A stretch of DNA of 64,000 bases from Hymenobacter taeanensis (GCF_013137895.1 NZ_CP053538.1:247501-311500); one strand, 5' to 3'. Shown: positions 8,221 to 17,007, numbered from the stretch's first letter. Notes: a model not told the origin generated them from the letters alone. A program made the numbers and translations.

Positions 8221-9444
8221 ATGGCAGATATTACGTGCTCCTTCTGCGGCAAGAACAAAAAAGACGTCACGGTTATGATTTCCGGTATCAACGCCCACAT
8301 CTGTGAGCGTTGCGTGGGACAGGCCCAGCAGATTCTAAACGAGGAGAATAAGATTCGAGCCAACTCCAAGGCCCCGAAGTTTAACCTCGTGAAGCCGCGC
8401 GAGATGAAAGAGTACCTCGATCAGTACGTGGTAGGCCAGGATGAGGCGAAGAAGGTAATGTCGGTGGCGGTGTACAACCACTACAAGCGCCTCATGCAGA
8501 AGCCCCAGAAAGATGATGTGGTGATTGAAAAATCGAACATCATTATGGTAGGTGAGACGGGTACAGGCAAGACTTTCCTGACCAAGATGCTGGCTAACAT
8601 TCTGCAGGTGCCTTTCTGTATTGCCGATGCCACCGTGCTGACGGAAGCCGGCTACGTGGGCGAGGACGTGGAAAGCATCCTGACCCGCCTGCTGCAAGCC
8701 GCCGACTACAACGTGGAAGCGGCAGAGCGCGGCATTGTGTACATCGATGAGATTGACAAGATTGCCCGCAAGAGCGACAACCCCAGCATTACGCGCGACG
8801 TGAGCGGCGAGGGCGTGCAGCAGGCCATGCTGAAGCTGCTGGAAGGCACTACGGTGAACGTGCCTCCGCACGGCGGCCGCAAGCACCCCGAGCAGAAGAT
8901 GATTACGGTGAATACGGAGAACATCCTGTTTATCTGCGGCGGTGCCTTCGTGGGCATTGAGCGCATCATCAAGAACAGACTGAACACGAAGCCTATCGGC
9001 TTTGCCAAAACGCAGCTGGAGGAGAAAGTAGACACGCAGAACTTCCTGCGTTACGTAACGGCTCAGGACCTGAAAGCTTTTGGCCTGATTCCGGAATTGA
9101 TTGGCCGCCTGCCGGTGCTTACCCACCTCAACCCTCTTGACCACGCTACCCTGCGCAAAATCCTAACGGAGCCCAAGAACTCCATCGTGAAGCAGTACCA
9201 GCGCCTGTTCGATATGGAAGGCATTCAGCTTTCCTTCTCCGAGGGCGCTCTGGAATACATCGTGCTAAAAGCGGATGAGTACCGCCTTGGGGCACGTGGC
9301 CTACGCAGCATCTGTGAAGGCATCATGACCGACGCCATGTTTGATATGCCTTCGGAGGAAGGCGTGAAAGAGCTGGTGATTGATGAGGATTACGCCCGGA
9401 GTAAGTTCGAGCAAACTGCCATGAAGCAGTTGCGCGCGGCATAA
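8221..9444 (+). CDS. clpX: ATP-dependent Clp protease ATP-binding subunit ClpX
   Basis: AAA+ unfoldase that feeds substrates into ClpP. The 407 aa begin with the zinc-binding domain (Cys6, Cys9, Cys28, Cys31), then Walker A GETGTGKT (111-118), the pore loop GYVGED, Walker [10 protein letters not shown] and the sensor-2 region [12 protein letters not shown]. All functional motifs are intact. It lies 199 bp after clpP with a terminator and a -7 box between them. Confidence 0.97.
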   Translation: MADITCSFCGKNKKDVTVMISGINAHICERCVGQAQQILNEENKIRANSKAPKFNLVKPREMKEYLDQYVVGQDEAKKVMSVAVYNHYKRLMQKPQKDDVVIEKSNIIMVGETGTGKTFLTKMLANILQVPFCIADATVLTEAGYVGEDVESILTRLLQAADYNVEAAERGIVYIDEIDKIARKSDNPSITRDVSGEGVQQAMLKLLEGTTVNVPPHGGRKHPEQKMITVNTENILFICGGAFVGIERIIKNRLNTKPIGFAKTQLEEKVDTQNFLRYVTAQDLKAFGLIPELIGRLPVLTHLNPLDHATLRKILTEPKNSIVKQYQRLFDMEGIQLSFSEGALEYIVLKADEYRLGARGLRSICEGIMTDAMFDMPSEEGVKELVIDEDYARSKFEQTAMKQLRAA

Positions 9445-9462
9445 ATACCTTGTTATCAAACT

Positions 9463-9511
9463 ATAAAAGCAGAAGGGAGAAGGCTAATAGCCTTCTCCCT
9501 TCTGCTTTTAT
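9463..9511. terminator. bidirectional terminator, clpX / small membrane gene
   Basis: A perfect 23-bp stem (9463-9485 with 9489-9511) and 3-nt loop between convergent genes. It has A-rich and T-rich flanks (ATAAAAGC and GCTTTTAT), so both directions get a U-rich tail. Confidence 0.9.
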
Positions 9512-9529
9512 GATAAGCACTCAATGCTT

Positions 9530-9895
9530 TCAAGGGCACTGATTCAAGAATGTTGTGTCGCGAATCGTATAAATAATTCCTCTTTTGGTCTGAGTATATA
9601 TCCCCCTAACTCGCACATAGTCACTGTCACATGCTCCACCTATTATAACATAGAAGGATGCTGAATCTCCTAAAGCAAGCTGATCATCAGAAAATTTTAT
9701 TTCTTTCCTTCTTATCTCTCCTATTCGTGACACCAAAGTTGTATCACTGCTTAGTCTATCTTCAATGTCGAATAAAAAGGCAGGAGTGATTAAATACATC
9801 CTAGCAAATCCTGCTGCTACTCCAATAACCAATAGAGTAACGAAAAACCAAGACAGAAGCTTATCTACGCTTTTGAAACGGCCTACGATACCCAT
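9530..9895 (-). CDS. hypothetical single-pass membrane protein
   Basis: 121 aa from the ATG at 9895, which overlaps the end of lpxB by 13 nt. An open frame continues further upstream inside lpxB, but that part is only the shadow of lpxB. One transmembrane segment (about residues 13-36, LLSWFFVTLLVIGVAAGF) is followed by a charged segment and a beta-rich C-terminal half with two Cys. The family is not recognised. The overlap with lpxB suggests co-transcription. Confidence 0.7.
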   Translation of the reverse strand: MGIVGRFKSVDKLLSWFFVTLLVIGVAAGFARMYLITPAFLFDIEDRLSSDTTLVSRIGEIRRKEIKFSDDQLALGDSASFYVIIGGACDSDYVRVRGIYTQTKRGIIYTIRDTTFLNQCP

Positions 9896-11001
9896 TCCTT
9901 CAAATACTTCACCATCAACTTTGCTGCTTTCTCGGCTGACTTTTGGTGGCCTAGCTTCTCGCGAAGCTCGGCGTAGCCGGCTTTCTGCTGGGCAATGCAA
10001 GCGTCATCGGTCAGAACCTTCTTGAGTTCGGGGACGAGGTTGCGGGCAGTGAAGTCGCCTTGAATTAGCTCCTTTACCACCTCTTTGCCAGCAATGAGGT
10101 TTACAAGCGAAATGTAGGGCACTTTGATGACCGCCTTGCCGATGGCATATGACACGGCGCTGGTGCGGTAGCACACTACCTGAGGCACATCAAACAAAGC
10201 CGTTTCCAGTGTGGCAGTACCGCTGGTGACGAGGGCCGCGGAGGCGTGAGCCAGCAGGTCGAAGGTCTGGTCGAAGACGATGCGGACGTTGTTGCGCTCG
10301 AAGTTGGAGTAATAGTTCCGGTCGAGGTTATCGACGCCGGCCACGATGAACTGGTAGTCGAGGAAGGGCGGCAGGATGGCTACCATCTCGTAGAGCATCT
10401 CCTCAATTTCCTGCTTGCGCGAGCCGGGCAGTACGGCAATAATTTGCCGCATTGGGTCAAGGTTATTGCGTGTGTAGAAGTCTTCGGATTTCTGGTGTTC
10501 TGCTACGGCATCAGCGGTTGGGTTACCGATGTAGTCTACTTTGTAATCAAAGCGCTGGTAGAATTCCTCTTCGAAGGGCAGAATTACGAACATCCTGTCC
10601 ACTACCTGCTTCACCTGATGTACCCGGCCCTGGTTCCAAGCCCAGATTTTGGGCGAGATGTAATAGAACACCTTAATGCCATTGGCCTTGGCAAACTTGG
10701 CAATGCGCATGTTGAAGCCGGCGTAGTCTACCAGAATCACTACATCGGGGCGGTAGGCCAGTAGATCTTTCTGGCACTCCTTGAGGTAGCCCCGGAGTTT
10801 GAGGATGCTGGTAGCGGCTTCCCAGAAGCCCATGATGGCCATTTCCTGGTAGTGGTGCACCAGCTCACCGCCGGCGGCCTGCATCATGTCGCCACCCCAG
10901 CACCGGAACTCGGCTTGCGAGTCCTGCTCTTTCAAGGAGCGCATGAGGTTGGCGGCGTGGAAGTCGCCGGACCGTTCGCCAGCTATCAGGTAATATTTCA
11001 T
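9883..11001 (-). CDS. lpxB: lipid-A-disaccharide synthase
   Basis: Inner-membrane-associated glycosyltransferase that joins UDP-diacylglucosamine and lipid X into the lipid A disaccharide. 372 aa, normal length. It opens with YYLIAGERSGDFHAANL and has ISPKIWAWNQGRV, a LPGSRKQEIEEM segment and the C-terminal TSGTATLETALF nucleotide-sugar site. It supports a lipid A outer membrane and agrees with the heptose gene hldD nearby. Confidence 0.95.
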   Translation of the reverse strand: MKYYLIAGERSGDFHAANLMRSLKEQDSQAEFRCWGGDMMQAAGGELVHHYQEMAIMGFWEAATSILKLRGYLKECQKDLLAYRPDVVILVDYAGFNMRIAKFAKANGIKVFYYISPKIWAWNQGRVHQVKQVVDRMFVILPFEEEFYQRFDYKVDYIGNPTADAVAEHQKSEDFYTRNNLDPMRQIIAVLPGSRKQEIEEMLYEMVAILPPFLDYQFIVAGVDNLDRNYYSNFERNNVRIVFDQTFDLLAHASAALVTSGTATLETALFDVPQVVCYRTSAVSYAIGKAVIKVPYISLVNLIAGKEVVKELIQGDFTARNLVPELKKVLTDDACIAQQKAGYAELREKLGHQKSAEKAAKLMVKYLKEWVS

Positions 11002-11047
11002 GGTTGAATCTGTAAGCAGAAACGGGCCAGCAGAGTTGACGTGCCGT

Positions 11048-11109
11048 CTGTCGTTCCGACGCAGTTTGCTAGTGAATTACCCCAGATTCCTCCTGCGTCG
11101 GAATGACAG
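11048..11109. repeat. intergenic inverted repeat, 17-bp arms
   Basis: Arms 11048-11064 and 11093-11109 are inverted copies with one transition. On the minus strand the outer part reads CTGTCATTCCGACGCAGG. It lies in the 128-bp gap between lpxB and the PTPS gene and looks like a dispersed REP-type repeat rather than a classical terminator, since it has no T run. Confidence 0.55.
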
Positions 11110-11129
11110 GGCTAGTTTTCTTCTATACC

Positions 11130-11549
11130 TTATTCCTCGCCGAAGTACTCCACAAAGTTGCGAGGCGTTTCGTAGAGCTTGATGCTGTGCAACCGGGCGG
11201 GTGAAATGCTTTCGATTTCGGGCTGGAGTATTTTCCAGAAAGCAATTACCAGGTTTTCGGTGCTGGCCAGCTGCCCTTGCATGAAGGGCACATCCATGTT
11301 CAGGTTCTTATGGTCTACCTGATCTACCACGTGGGTACGGATGACGGTGCTGAGCTGCTTCAGATCGATGACAAAACCGGTTTCGGGGTCGGGTTTGCCT
11401 TTGACGGTGACGATGAGGTCGTAGTTATGGCCGTGCCAGTTGGCATTGGCGCAGGGGCCGAAGACTTCGCGGTTGCGCTCCTCACTCCAGTTAGGATTGT
11501 AGAGCTTGTGGGCCGCGTTGAAGTGTTCCTGTCGGCTGATGTAAACCAT
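11130..11549 (-). CDS. 6-pyruvoyl-tetrahydropterin synthase / QueD family
   Basis: A 139-aa T-fold enzyme acting on dihydroneopterin triphosphate. The zinc ligands are His14, His39 and His41, the catalytic Cys is 33, and Asp79-His80 and Glu127 are present. The spacing Cys-x5-HGH is that described for PTPS-II (tetrahydrobiopterin-type) enzymes, while typical QueD has Cys-x3-HGH. It may therefore be a pterin enzyme rather than a queuosine enzyme, although annotation pipelines would call it 6-carboxytetrahydropterin synthase. No other queuosine or pterin gene is in the window. Confidence 0.88.
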   Translation of the reverse strand: MVYISRQEHFNAAHKLYNPNWSEERNREVFGPCANANWHGHNYDLIVTVKGKPDPETGFVIDLKQLSTVIRTHVVDQVDHKNLNMDVPFMQGQLASTENLVIAFWKILQPEIESISPARLHSIKLYETPRNFVEYFGEE

Positions 11550-11552
11550 TGA

Positions 11553-11584
11553 TTGGGGTCTTGGGGTCTGAGGGGCTTGGGGTC
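11553..11584. repeat. short repeat TTGGGGTC, three copies
   Basis: TTGGGGTC occurs at 11553, 11561 and 11577 in the 97-bp gap between the ABC permease and the PTPS gene. Related CCAAG/AGACCC pieces follow to 11657. No function is apparent. Confidence 0.5.
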
Positions 11585-11646
11585 TTGGCTTGGGTTGCTG
11601 ACTGTTACTCGTTGAATGTCAGCCAGGACCTTAAGTCGCCAAGGCC

Positions 11647-12648
11647 CTAAGACCCTTGTTTTCGCAGCAAATATACGAAGAACGGTACGCCGAACAGGGC
11701 CGTAACCAAGCCAACGGGTAACCCGGCGGGAGGATAGAGCAGCCGGGCCAGCAGGTCGCAGAGCAGCAGGAAATTTCCTCCAATAAGGGCGCAGAGCAGC
11801 AAGTTGGCCCGGCCCGTAACTCCCAATGCCCAACGCGTGAGGTGGGGCACCATCAGCCCTACAAACCCGATAGGCCCACACAAGGCTACCACACACCCAG
11901 TTAGCAGGGATGCCGTGAGGAGTAAAATCCAGCGGGTGCGGGCCACATGTACCCCCAGAGCCTGTGCCCGCTCCTCCCCTAGCAACAAGATATTTAAGTC
12001 TTTTTGCACGGCCGCAAACACAACCAGGCCAGTCAGGAGGGCTAACCCAGGGTACGGCAGCACGCTCCAGCTGGCTTTCTCGAACCCGCCCATGGCCCAG
12101 AAAGTGATGGTGCGCAATTTTTCCTGGGAGCTGGCCAAAAACGTGAGCAGGCCACCTAACGCCGTCATGAGGGAACCGATGGCAATGCCCGCCAGCAGCA
12201 TTTGGGCCGGAATAAGCTGCCCACGCCGCGTTCCGAGCACTACTACCACCAGAGTAGTACTCAGCGCCCCAAGTAGGGCCGCAACCGGTGGCAGATAAAT
12301 ACCCGCAACTACCAAGCTAGGAGCAAAGGCAAACGTAAGAATAGCCCCCAGCGCCCCACCCGAGGCCGTACCCAGCAGGTAAGGATCGGCCATGGGATTG
12401 TTTACCATGGCCTGCATGAGGTAGCCGCTGAAGGCCAGGCCACCTCCGGCCAGCAGCGCCAGCAGCAGCCGCGGCAACCGCAGCTCCACCAACACCAACT
12501 GGGCGGGGTCTTGGGGGTTGTAATGCAGCAGGGCGCGCGTGATGAGGGCGTAATCCGTTTCATAGCTACCCACCCGCAGGCCTACCGCCAGCAGCAGCAT
12601 AGTTAGCAACAGGCTGGCAACAATCCAGGGGAGAGCGGAGCGCTTCAT
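11647..12648 (-). CDS. FecCD/BtuC-family ABC transporter permease
   Basis: 333-aa integral membrane protein for import of iron siderophores, heme or cobalamin. It has about ten hydrophobic segments, the family motif LRLPRLLLALLAGGGLAFSG near residues 52-71, NPMADPYLLGTASGGALGA and the GPIGFVGLMVPHLTR coupling region. It starts 9 bp after the binding-protein gene. No ATPase gene follows; the next gene is the PTPS enzyme. The substrate cannot be decided from the sequence. Confidence 0.92.
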   Translation of the reverse strand: MKRSALPWIVASLLLTMLLLAVGLRVGSYETDYALITRALLHYNPQDPAQLVLVELRLPRLLLALLAGGGLAFSGYLMQAMVNNPMADPYLLGTASGGALGAILTFAFAPSLVVAGIYLPPVAALLGALSTTLVVVVLGTRRGQLIPAQMLLAGIAIGSLMTALGGLLTFLASSQEKLRTITFWAMGGFEKASWSVLPYPGLALLTGLVVFAAVQKDLNILLLGEERAQALGVHVARTRWILLLTASLLTGCVVALCGPIGFVGLMVPHLTRWALGVTGRANLLLCALIGGNFLLLCDLLARLLYPPAGLPVGLVTALFGVPFFVYLLRKQGS

Positions 12649-12657
12649 GGGCGCTGC

Positions 12658-13581
12658 TTATTGAGGAAGTGGCCTAGCTGCACCTTGCGCAAGAAGGCGC
12701 TGCAGCTCCCGCACCGACTCAACGGTGCGCGGCCCCGGGCGCTCCATCAGGTTTCCTGTTACGGGATACACCTGCCGGGTTTGGTATGCCCGGATGCGGC
12801 GCAGCTCAGGATAGCTCTTAAAAAAGGTGCTATCGAGCTTACCAAAGCGCCCCCCAATCAGTACATCAGGGTTCAGCTTTAAAATGTATTCCCGGGTGAG
12901 AGCCGGGTAAGGCTGGGCAAACTTCTCGGTTACGGCATTCTGGCCGCCGGCTAGTCTGATTTTATCCGTGAACAGCGTGTTCTGCCCGTACACATAAATG
13001 GGGTCTTGCCAGGTAATGGCCAGCACCCGCGGGGCCGGGCCGGTAACAGGAGGTAATTGGCGCAGCTCCTGCTGCAAGGAGTCTGTGAGCTGGCGGGCGG
13101 CCTCTTCACGGCCTAGCAAGTGGCCTAGGTCGCGCATGCCCCGGAAAACGTCCTTCACGGTTTCATACTGCTGAAAATACACGGGAATACCGAGTTGCTC
13201 CAGGCGGGCGGCATCGTCGGGGGAGGTTATGCCGCTGACGGTAAACACCACATCGGGGTGCAGGGCCACCAGGCGCTCCAGATCGAGGGGGTAGCTGCTG
13301 ACTACTGGCTTGTGCACTATGGCAGCCGGGTAATTACATACCTGGGTGCGGGCAATGATAGTGCTGGTATCAGCAATGGCGTACAGCATCTCCGTCATGG
13401 ACGGGGCCAGGGCCATTATCCGGCGCGGGTGAGCCGGGATGGTAACCAAGCGGCCCACATCATCTTTGACCTGTTGCGGAGCCTCACTGGCTGCGGTTTG
13501 CGCAGCACGGGAGCTTGTATCAGGCCGACAGGAAACAGCTAGGCCTAGCAGTAGAAAGGAGAATAGCCGAAAAGAAATCAT
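12658..13581 (-). CDS. ABC transporter substrate-binding lipoprotein (BtuF/FepB type)
   Basis: 307 aa from the ATG at 13581. The open frame begins 21 codons earlier, but only this start gives a proper lipoprotein signal, MISFRLFSFLLLGLAVSC, with lipobox LAVSC. The mature part has the class III binding-protein layout: VTIPAHPRRIMALAPSMTEMLYA, LVALHPDVVFT and LNPDVLIGG. It feeds the permease 9 bp downstream, importing iron chelate, heme or cobalamin. Confidence 0.9.
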   Translation of the reverse strand: MISFRLFSFLLLGLAVSCRPDTSSRAAQTAASEAPQQVKDDVGRLVTIPAHPRRIMALAPSMTEMLYAIADTSTIIARTQVCNYPAAIVHKPVVSSYPLDLERLVALHPDVVFTVSGITSPDDAARLEQLGIPVYFQQYETVKDVFRGMRDLGHLLGREEAARQLTDSLQQELRQLPPVTGPAPRVLAITWQDPIYVYGQNTLFTDKIRLAGGQNAVTEKFAQPYPALTREYILKLNPDVLIGGRFGKLDSTFFKSYPELRRIRAYQTRQVYPVTGNLMERPGPRTVESVRELQRLLAQGAARPLPQ

Positions 13582-13723
13582 CGGGGCAAATGTAGCAGAC
13601 GGCGCCGCAGGAAATAATAAGCCCCACTTGCGTAACGTAAACATCCCGGGCCTAGGCCTGTCGTTGTACGTATACTTCTCTCCTGCACGAAACCCTGAGG
13701 GCGAGCCTTACGCTACATCTCGC

Positions 13724-13731
13724 TACTTTTG
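13724..13731 (+). promoter_or_regulatory. hldD promoter -7 box
   Basis: TACTTTTG matches TAnnTTTG, 17 nt before the hldD ATG, which would give a very short leader. No good -33 TTG is visible at the standard distance. Confidence 0.45.
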
Positions 13732-13748
13732 AGCAAAATCTCCGCCTT

Positions 13749-14714
13749 ATGATAGTTGTTACTGGAGCGGCCGGCTTTATTGCCAGCTGCCTTGTCACCC
13801 GCCTTAATGCCGCCAACTTCAACGATATCGTGGTGGTGGATAATTTCAACGAGGAGCGCAAACTCGCCAACCTGAAAGGCAAGCACCTGCGCGAGTATGT
13901 TGATCGGGAAACGTTTTTTGAGTGGCTCGATGCCAACCACGAGCAGGTAGAGTTCATCTTCCACCTGGGGGCCCGCACTGATACCACGGAGCAAAACCGC
14001 GACATTCTGAACGTACTCAATTTCGAGTACTCCAAGAAGATGTGGCAGGCCTGCTGTCAGTATCAACTGCCATTGGTGTACGCGTCGTCGGCGGCTACGT
14101 ACGGCTCCGGCACGCTCGGCTACTCCGATGAGGATGCCCTGCTCCCACTACTCCGCCCGCTTAACCCCTATGGCGACTCTAAGAACGACTTTGATAATTG
14201 GGCTGTCAATCAAACGGAAAAGCCGTTTTTCTGGGCGGGCCTGAAGTTCTTCAACGTATACGGCCCTAACGAGTACCACAAGGGCCGCATGGCTTCCGTT
14301 ATTCTGCACGCGTTCCGGCAGATTCAGGAAACCGGCTCCATGACCTTGTTCCGCTCGCACAACCCTGAGTATGCCGACGGGGAGCAGAAGCGCGACTTTG
14401 TGTACGTGAAGGACGTGGTAGAAGTATGCTATTTCCTGATGCATAACCGCCAGCACTCGGGCATTTACAACCTGGGCACCGGCGAAGCGCGAACTTTCCT
14501 GGATCTAACACTGAACACCTTCGCGGCCCTCGACCGCACCGCTGATATTCATTTCCGTGACACACCCGAAGACATCCGGGACACTTACCAATACTTTACG
14601 CAGGCTGAGATGCAGAAACTGCGCAGCATTGGCTACGACCGGCCCTTCACGCGCCTGGAGGATGGTATCAATGACTACGTGCGCAATTACCTGGTAACTG
14701 GCAATTACTACTAA
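13749..14714 (+). CDS. hldD: ADP-L-glycero-D-manno-heptose-6-epimerase
   Basis: Epimerises ADP-D-glycero-D-manno-heptose for the LPS inner core. 321 aa, extended SDR type: Rossmann motif TGAAGFI at residues 5-11, HLGARTDTTE (the family's substrate-binding signature), and catalytic Tyr141/Lys145 in YGDSK. FFNVYGPNEYHKGRMAS and the C-terminal DIRDTYQYF are also typical. It stands alone, divergent from the ABC binding-protein gene, and is followed by a large hairpin. Confidence 0.93.
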   Translation: MIVVTGAAGFIASCLVTRLNAANFNDIVVVDNFNEERKLANLKGKHLREYVDRETFFEWLDANHEQVEFIFHLGARTDTTEQNRDILNVLNFEYSKKMWQACCQYQLPLVYASSAATYGSGTLGYSDEDALLPLLRPLNPYGDSKNDFDNWAVNQTEKPFFWAGLKFFNVYGPNEYHKGRMASVILHAFRQIQETGSMTLFRSHNPEYADGEQKRDFVYVKDVVEVCYFLMHNRQHSGIYNLGTGEARTFLDLTLNTFAALDRTADIHFRDTPEDIRDTYQYFTQAEMQKLRSIGYDRPFTRLEDGINDYVRNYLVTGNYY

Positions 14715-14731
14715 CGGCCAACAGAAGACGA

Positions 14732-14812
14732 GTAGCCCCCATCGTAATGCCCCGTGGAGCTTGTTTCTGGCTATTGCCAGCAAGCAGCTCGGGGCATTAC
14801 GGTGGGGGCTAC
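14732..14812. repeat. 81-nt long hairpin after hldD
   Basis: Arms 14732-14754 and 14790-14812 pair over 23 bp with a single G-U. Inside, GAGCTTG/CAAGC-AGCTC and CTGGC/GCCAG pair again around a TATT loop, so nearly all 81 nt fold into one rod. There is no T run on the right, only CGGGCTTTTATG. It may terminate hldD, but it is much larger than needed. Confidence 0.75.
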
Positions 14813-15070
14813 CGGGCTTTTATGATAAAGTCATTTCTGGGGAGCTCCCGCAATCATGCATAACTCAAGGTGGGCGGATGGTTAAGCAGTTAACCATTCG
14901 TACGTTTAAGCCAGTGAGCCACGTGCTTGCCAGGAGGCAGCTAACCTAGTAGAGCACACCCTGGTGGAAATGTTCATCAAAATATAATATTCCATCAATA
15001 TTACAGACTACAAAGGTTCCTGCTTTATTTGAGGAGCGTTAAGCTTTTGGCGCGTTCTAAACCTGATTAG
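14813..15070. other. intergenic stretch before the FAD protein
   Basis: 258 bases with no gene. A perfect 8-bp hairpin ATGGTTAA-GCAG-TTAACCAT lies at 14878-14897, and an AT-rich tract with AATATAATATT at about 14980-15000 is the likely promoter area. I see no exact TAnnTTTG box. Confidence 0.4.
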
Positions 15071-16477
15071 GTGCAAAGACAGGTAATAACCATTGTAGGA
15101 GGCGGATTTTCAGGTTCAATGCTAGCCGTACAGTTAGCCCGCTTGCCTATGATGGTACGCTACACCTGCGACGTACACTTAGTGGAACCGCGGTTGGCGC
15201 CGGGGCCTGGCCTGGCGTACACCGCCCGCCGGCCCGAGTATCTGATGAATGTGCAGAGCCAGTACCTGAGTGCTTTTCCTGATCAGCCTGACCACTTCCG
15301 GCATTGGCTGCGCACCAACCGGAATCCCGACTGCGAACTAGATTTTTGCTCCCGGCAGAGCTACGGCCGTTACCTGCAGCAACTTATCGGGCAGGTGCTG
15401 GAGTGGCCTTCGTCAAACGGCATCCGGTGTTTCTGGCACGCACAGGCGGCAGTAGCAGCGGAGATTAACGCTGACCAGCAGACTGGCCTAGTGCGCCTGG
15501 CAGATGGTACCACACTCACAAGCAATTATATAATACTGGCGCTGGGTAATTTCCCGCCACTAAAATCGGCCTTTGCGCCGGCCCTGCCGGCTCTCCCTGG
15601 CTATCATCATAACCCCTGGGAGCAAGGCGTGCTTCACACTATTGGGTTAGATGAGACGGTGCTCTTGCTTGGCTCTGGCTTAACGGCCATTGATGTGCTC
15701 CTGGGCCTGCGGGCCGATGGACACCGCGGAAAGATAACGATTGTATCGGGGCACGGGCGCTGGCCGATGGTACACCAGCAGTATCAGGAGCCTTACCCCA
15801 GCTTTTACGCTACTGAACTGGCAGGCTTAACCAGGGTAGCAGCTGTTATGCAGGTTATTCGGCGGCACGTGGGGATGGCGGCAGAAGCCGGCACCGACTG
15901 GCGGGCCGTTATTGATTCTCTACGCCCCCATCTGGGCCTGATATGGGCCGCCTGGCCGCCGGAGGAGCAAGCCCGGTTTCTGCGCCATGTAGCGGGCTAT
16001 TGGTCGGTGATACGGCACCGCAGCCCGCCGCAGAATGCCGAAGTGGTGGCCAGTATGCTGGCCGACGGCGTCCTGCAAGAAGAGACAGGCCGGGTCCGGG
16101 GGCTGGCAGCGGGTGGCGAAGGCGTTCTGGTAACCGTGCAACAGGCCAGGCAACCACACCGACAGCTCACGGCCGCTCACGTAATAAACTGCACTGGTCC
16201 ACTGCTGGACTATAGCCGCATTTCAGACAGCTTTGTGCAGAGTTTACGCGACGCGGGCCAATTGTGCCCGGATGCGCTACGGCTCGGAATTAAAACCGAT
16301 GAGCACGGCGCGCTTCTTAGCAGCACCGGGAGCGTGTCCCCCATTCTATTTACGCTTGGCCCTAGCCGGCGCCCGGCGTATTATGAATCTACAGCGGTGC
16401 CCGAGCTGCGGGAGCAAGCTGCCAAGCTGGCCAAGGAGCTTGGCCAGCGCCTGGTAGCTACTGCTACTGCCATTTAA
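15071..16477 (+). CDS. FAD/NAD(P)-binding protein (NAD_binding_9 type)
   Basis: 468 aa. Two dinucleotide-binding motifs are visible: IVGGGFSGSMLAVQLA at residues 8-23 for FAD and VLLLGSGLTAIDVLLGL around 197-213 for NAD(P). PGPGLAYTARRPEYLMNVQ fits the FAD-NAD(P)-binding family seen with predicted monooxygenases of unknown substrate. The frame opens with GTG at 15071, which puts the Rossmann motif at the expected distance. It is convergent with a small hypothetical gene, across a 64-bp palindrome. The reaction is unknown. Confidence 0.82.
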   Translation: MQRQVITIVGGGFSGSMLAVQLARLPMMVRYTCDVHLVEPRLAPGPGLAYTARRPEYLMNVQSQYLSAFPDQPDHFRHWLRTNRNPDCELDFCSRQSYGRYLQQLIGQVLEWPSSNGIRCFWHAQAAVAAEINADQQTGLVRLADGTTLTSNYIILALGNFPPLKSAFAPALPALPGYHHNPWEQGVLHTIGLDETVLLLGSGLTAIDVLLGLRADGHRGKITIVSGHGRWPMVHQQYQEPYPSFYATELAGLTRVAAVMQVIRRHVGMAAEAGTDWRAVIDSLRPHLGLIWAAWPPEEQARFLRHVAGYWSVIRHRSPPQNAEVVASMLADGVLQEETGRVRGLAAGGEGVLVTVQQARQPHRQLTAAHVINCTGPLLDYSRISDSFVQSLRDAGQLCPDALRLGIKTDEHGALLSSTGSVSPILFTLGPSRRPAYYESTAVPELREQAAKLAKELGQRLVATATAI

Positions 16478-16523
16478 AGTATAACCCGGCTCACACAGAA
16501 ACACAGTTAACTTGAAAAGTTAC

Positions 16524-16587
16524 GTATCCCTTAACAGAACCAGGCCCCTCCTGCATGCAGGAGGGGCCTGGTTCTGTTAAGGGATAC
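16524..16587. repeat. perfect 64-bp palindrome
   Basis: Positions 16524-16555 are the exact reverse complement of 16556-16587, with no loop and no mismatch; the centre is TGCA|TGCA. It sits between convergent genes, 46 bp after the FAD gene and 7 bp before the stop of the next. Neither side carries a T run, so it is not a textbook intrinsic terminator, though it may terminate both ways. Confidence 0.9.
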
Positions 16588-16594
16588 CACGAGC

Positions 16595-16876
16595 TTAGGC
16601 GGCCATATCAGGATAAAGCGGCCAAACAGGCGTTTCGTCAGCATCGGGGGCATCCAAGATTGGCGTGGCAGCCGGGTAGGTTATCTGGTTTTGGGTTGCA
16701 TGACGGCGCAAGGCGCGCATGAGTAAGTATTTGTACTTCTCCGCATCAGCCAAAGCAGCCTCAACGGCTTGTACGGCATCGTGGTAGGCCACTACGGGTA
16801 CCGATTCTGCCGCTTCACCCGTTGGGTAGGTAAGTTCGAAAACCGGGCAATTCAGGTATTCAGCAGGTGCTTTCAT
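16595..16876 (-). CDS. hypothetical protein, 93 aa
   Basis: A small acidic protein with an Ala-rich helical middle (DAVQAVEAALADAEKYKYLLMRALRRH) and a C-terminal tail rich in Asp and Pro (DAPDADETPVWPLYP). No signal peptide, membrane segment or known motif. It is convergent with the FAD gene and 131 bp downstream of the oxidoreductase gene's stop on the same strand. The family is not recognised. Confidence 0.6.
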   Translation of the reverse strand: MKAPAEYLNCPVFELTYPTGEAAESVPVVAYHDAVQAVEAALADAEKYKYLLMRALRRHATQNQITYPAATPILDAPDADETPVWPLYPDMAA

Positions 16877-17007
16877 ATCAGGAGAAGTAGAGAGTCAGTG
16901 GCACATAATTCTGTCAGTTATAGAACAGCAGCCTGGGTAGTAACATTCCTTCTCTTGCCATTTTTTCTTGGCTTTTTCCAAGCGCAAGCATCGCCTCAAC
17001 AGTTTAT

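Noticed and set aside
8335..9144. 269-codon open frame antisense to clpX
   Set aside because: Shadow of clpX codon usage; no signal, motif or family resemblance, and clpX is fully conserved on the other strand.
11000..11182. 60-codon plus-strand frame between lpxB and the PTPS gene
   Set aside because: It is made of the intergenic inverted repeat and the antisense end of the PTPS gene.
13582..13748. Possible cobalamin riboswitch upstream of the BtuF-like gene
   Set aside because: The 167-bp gap is too short and shows no B12-box-like conserved core.
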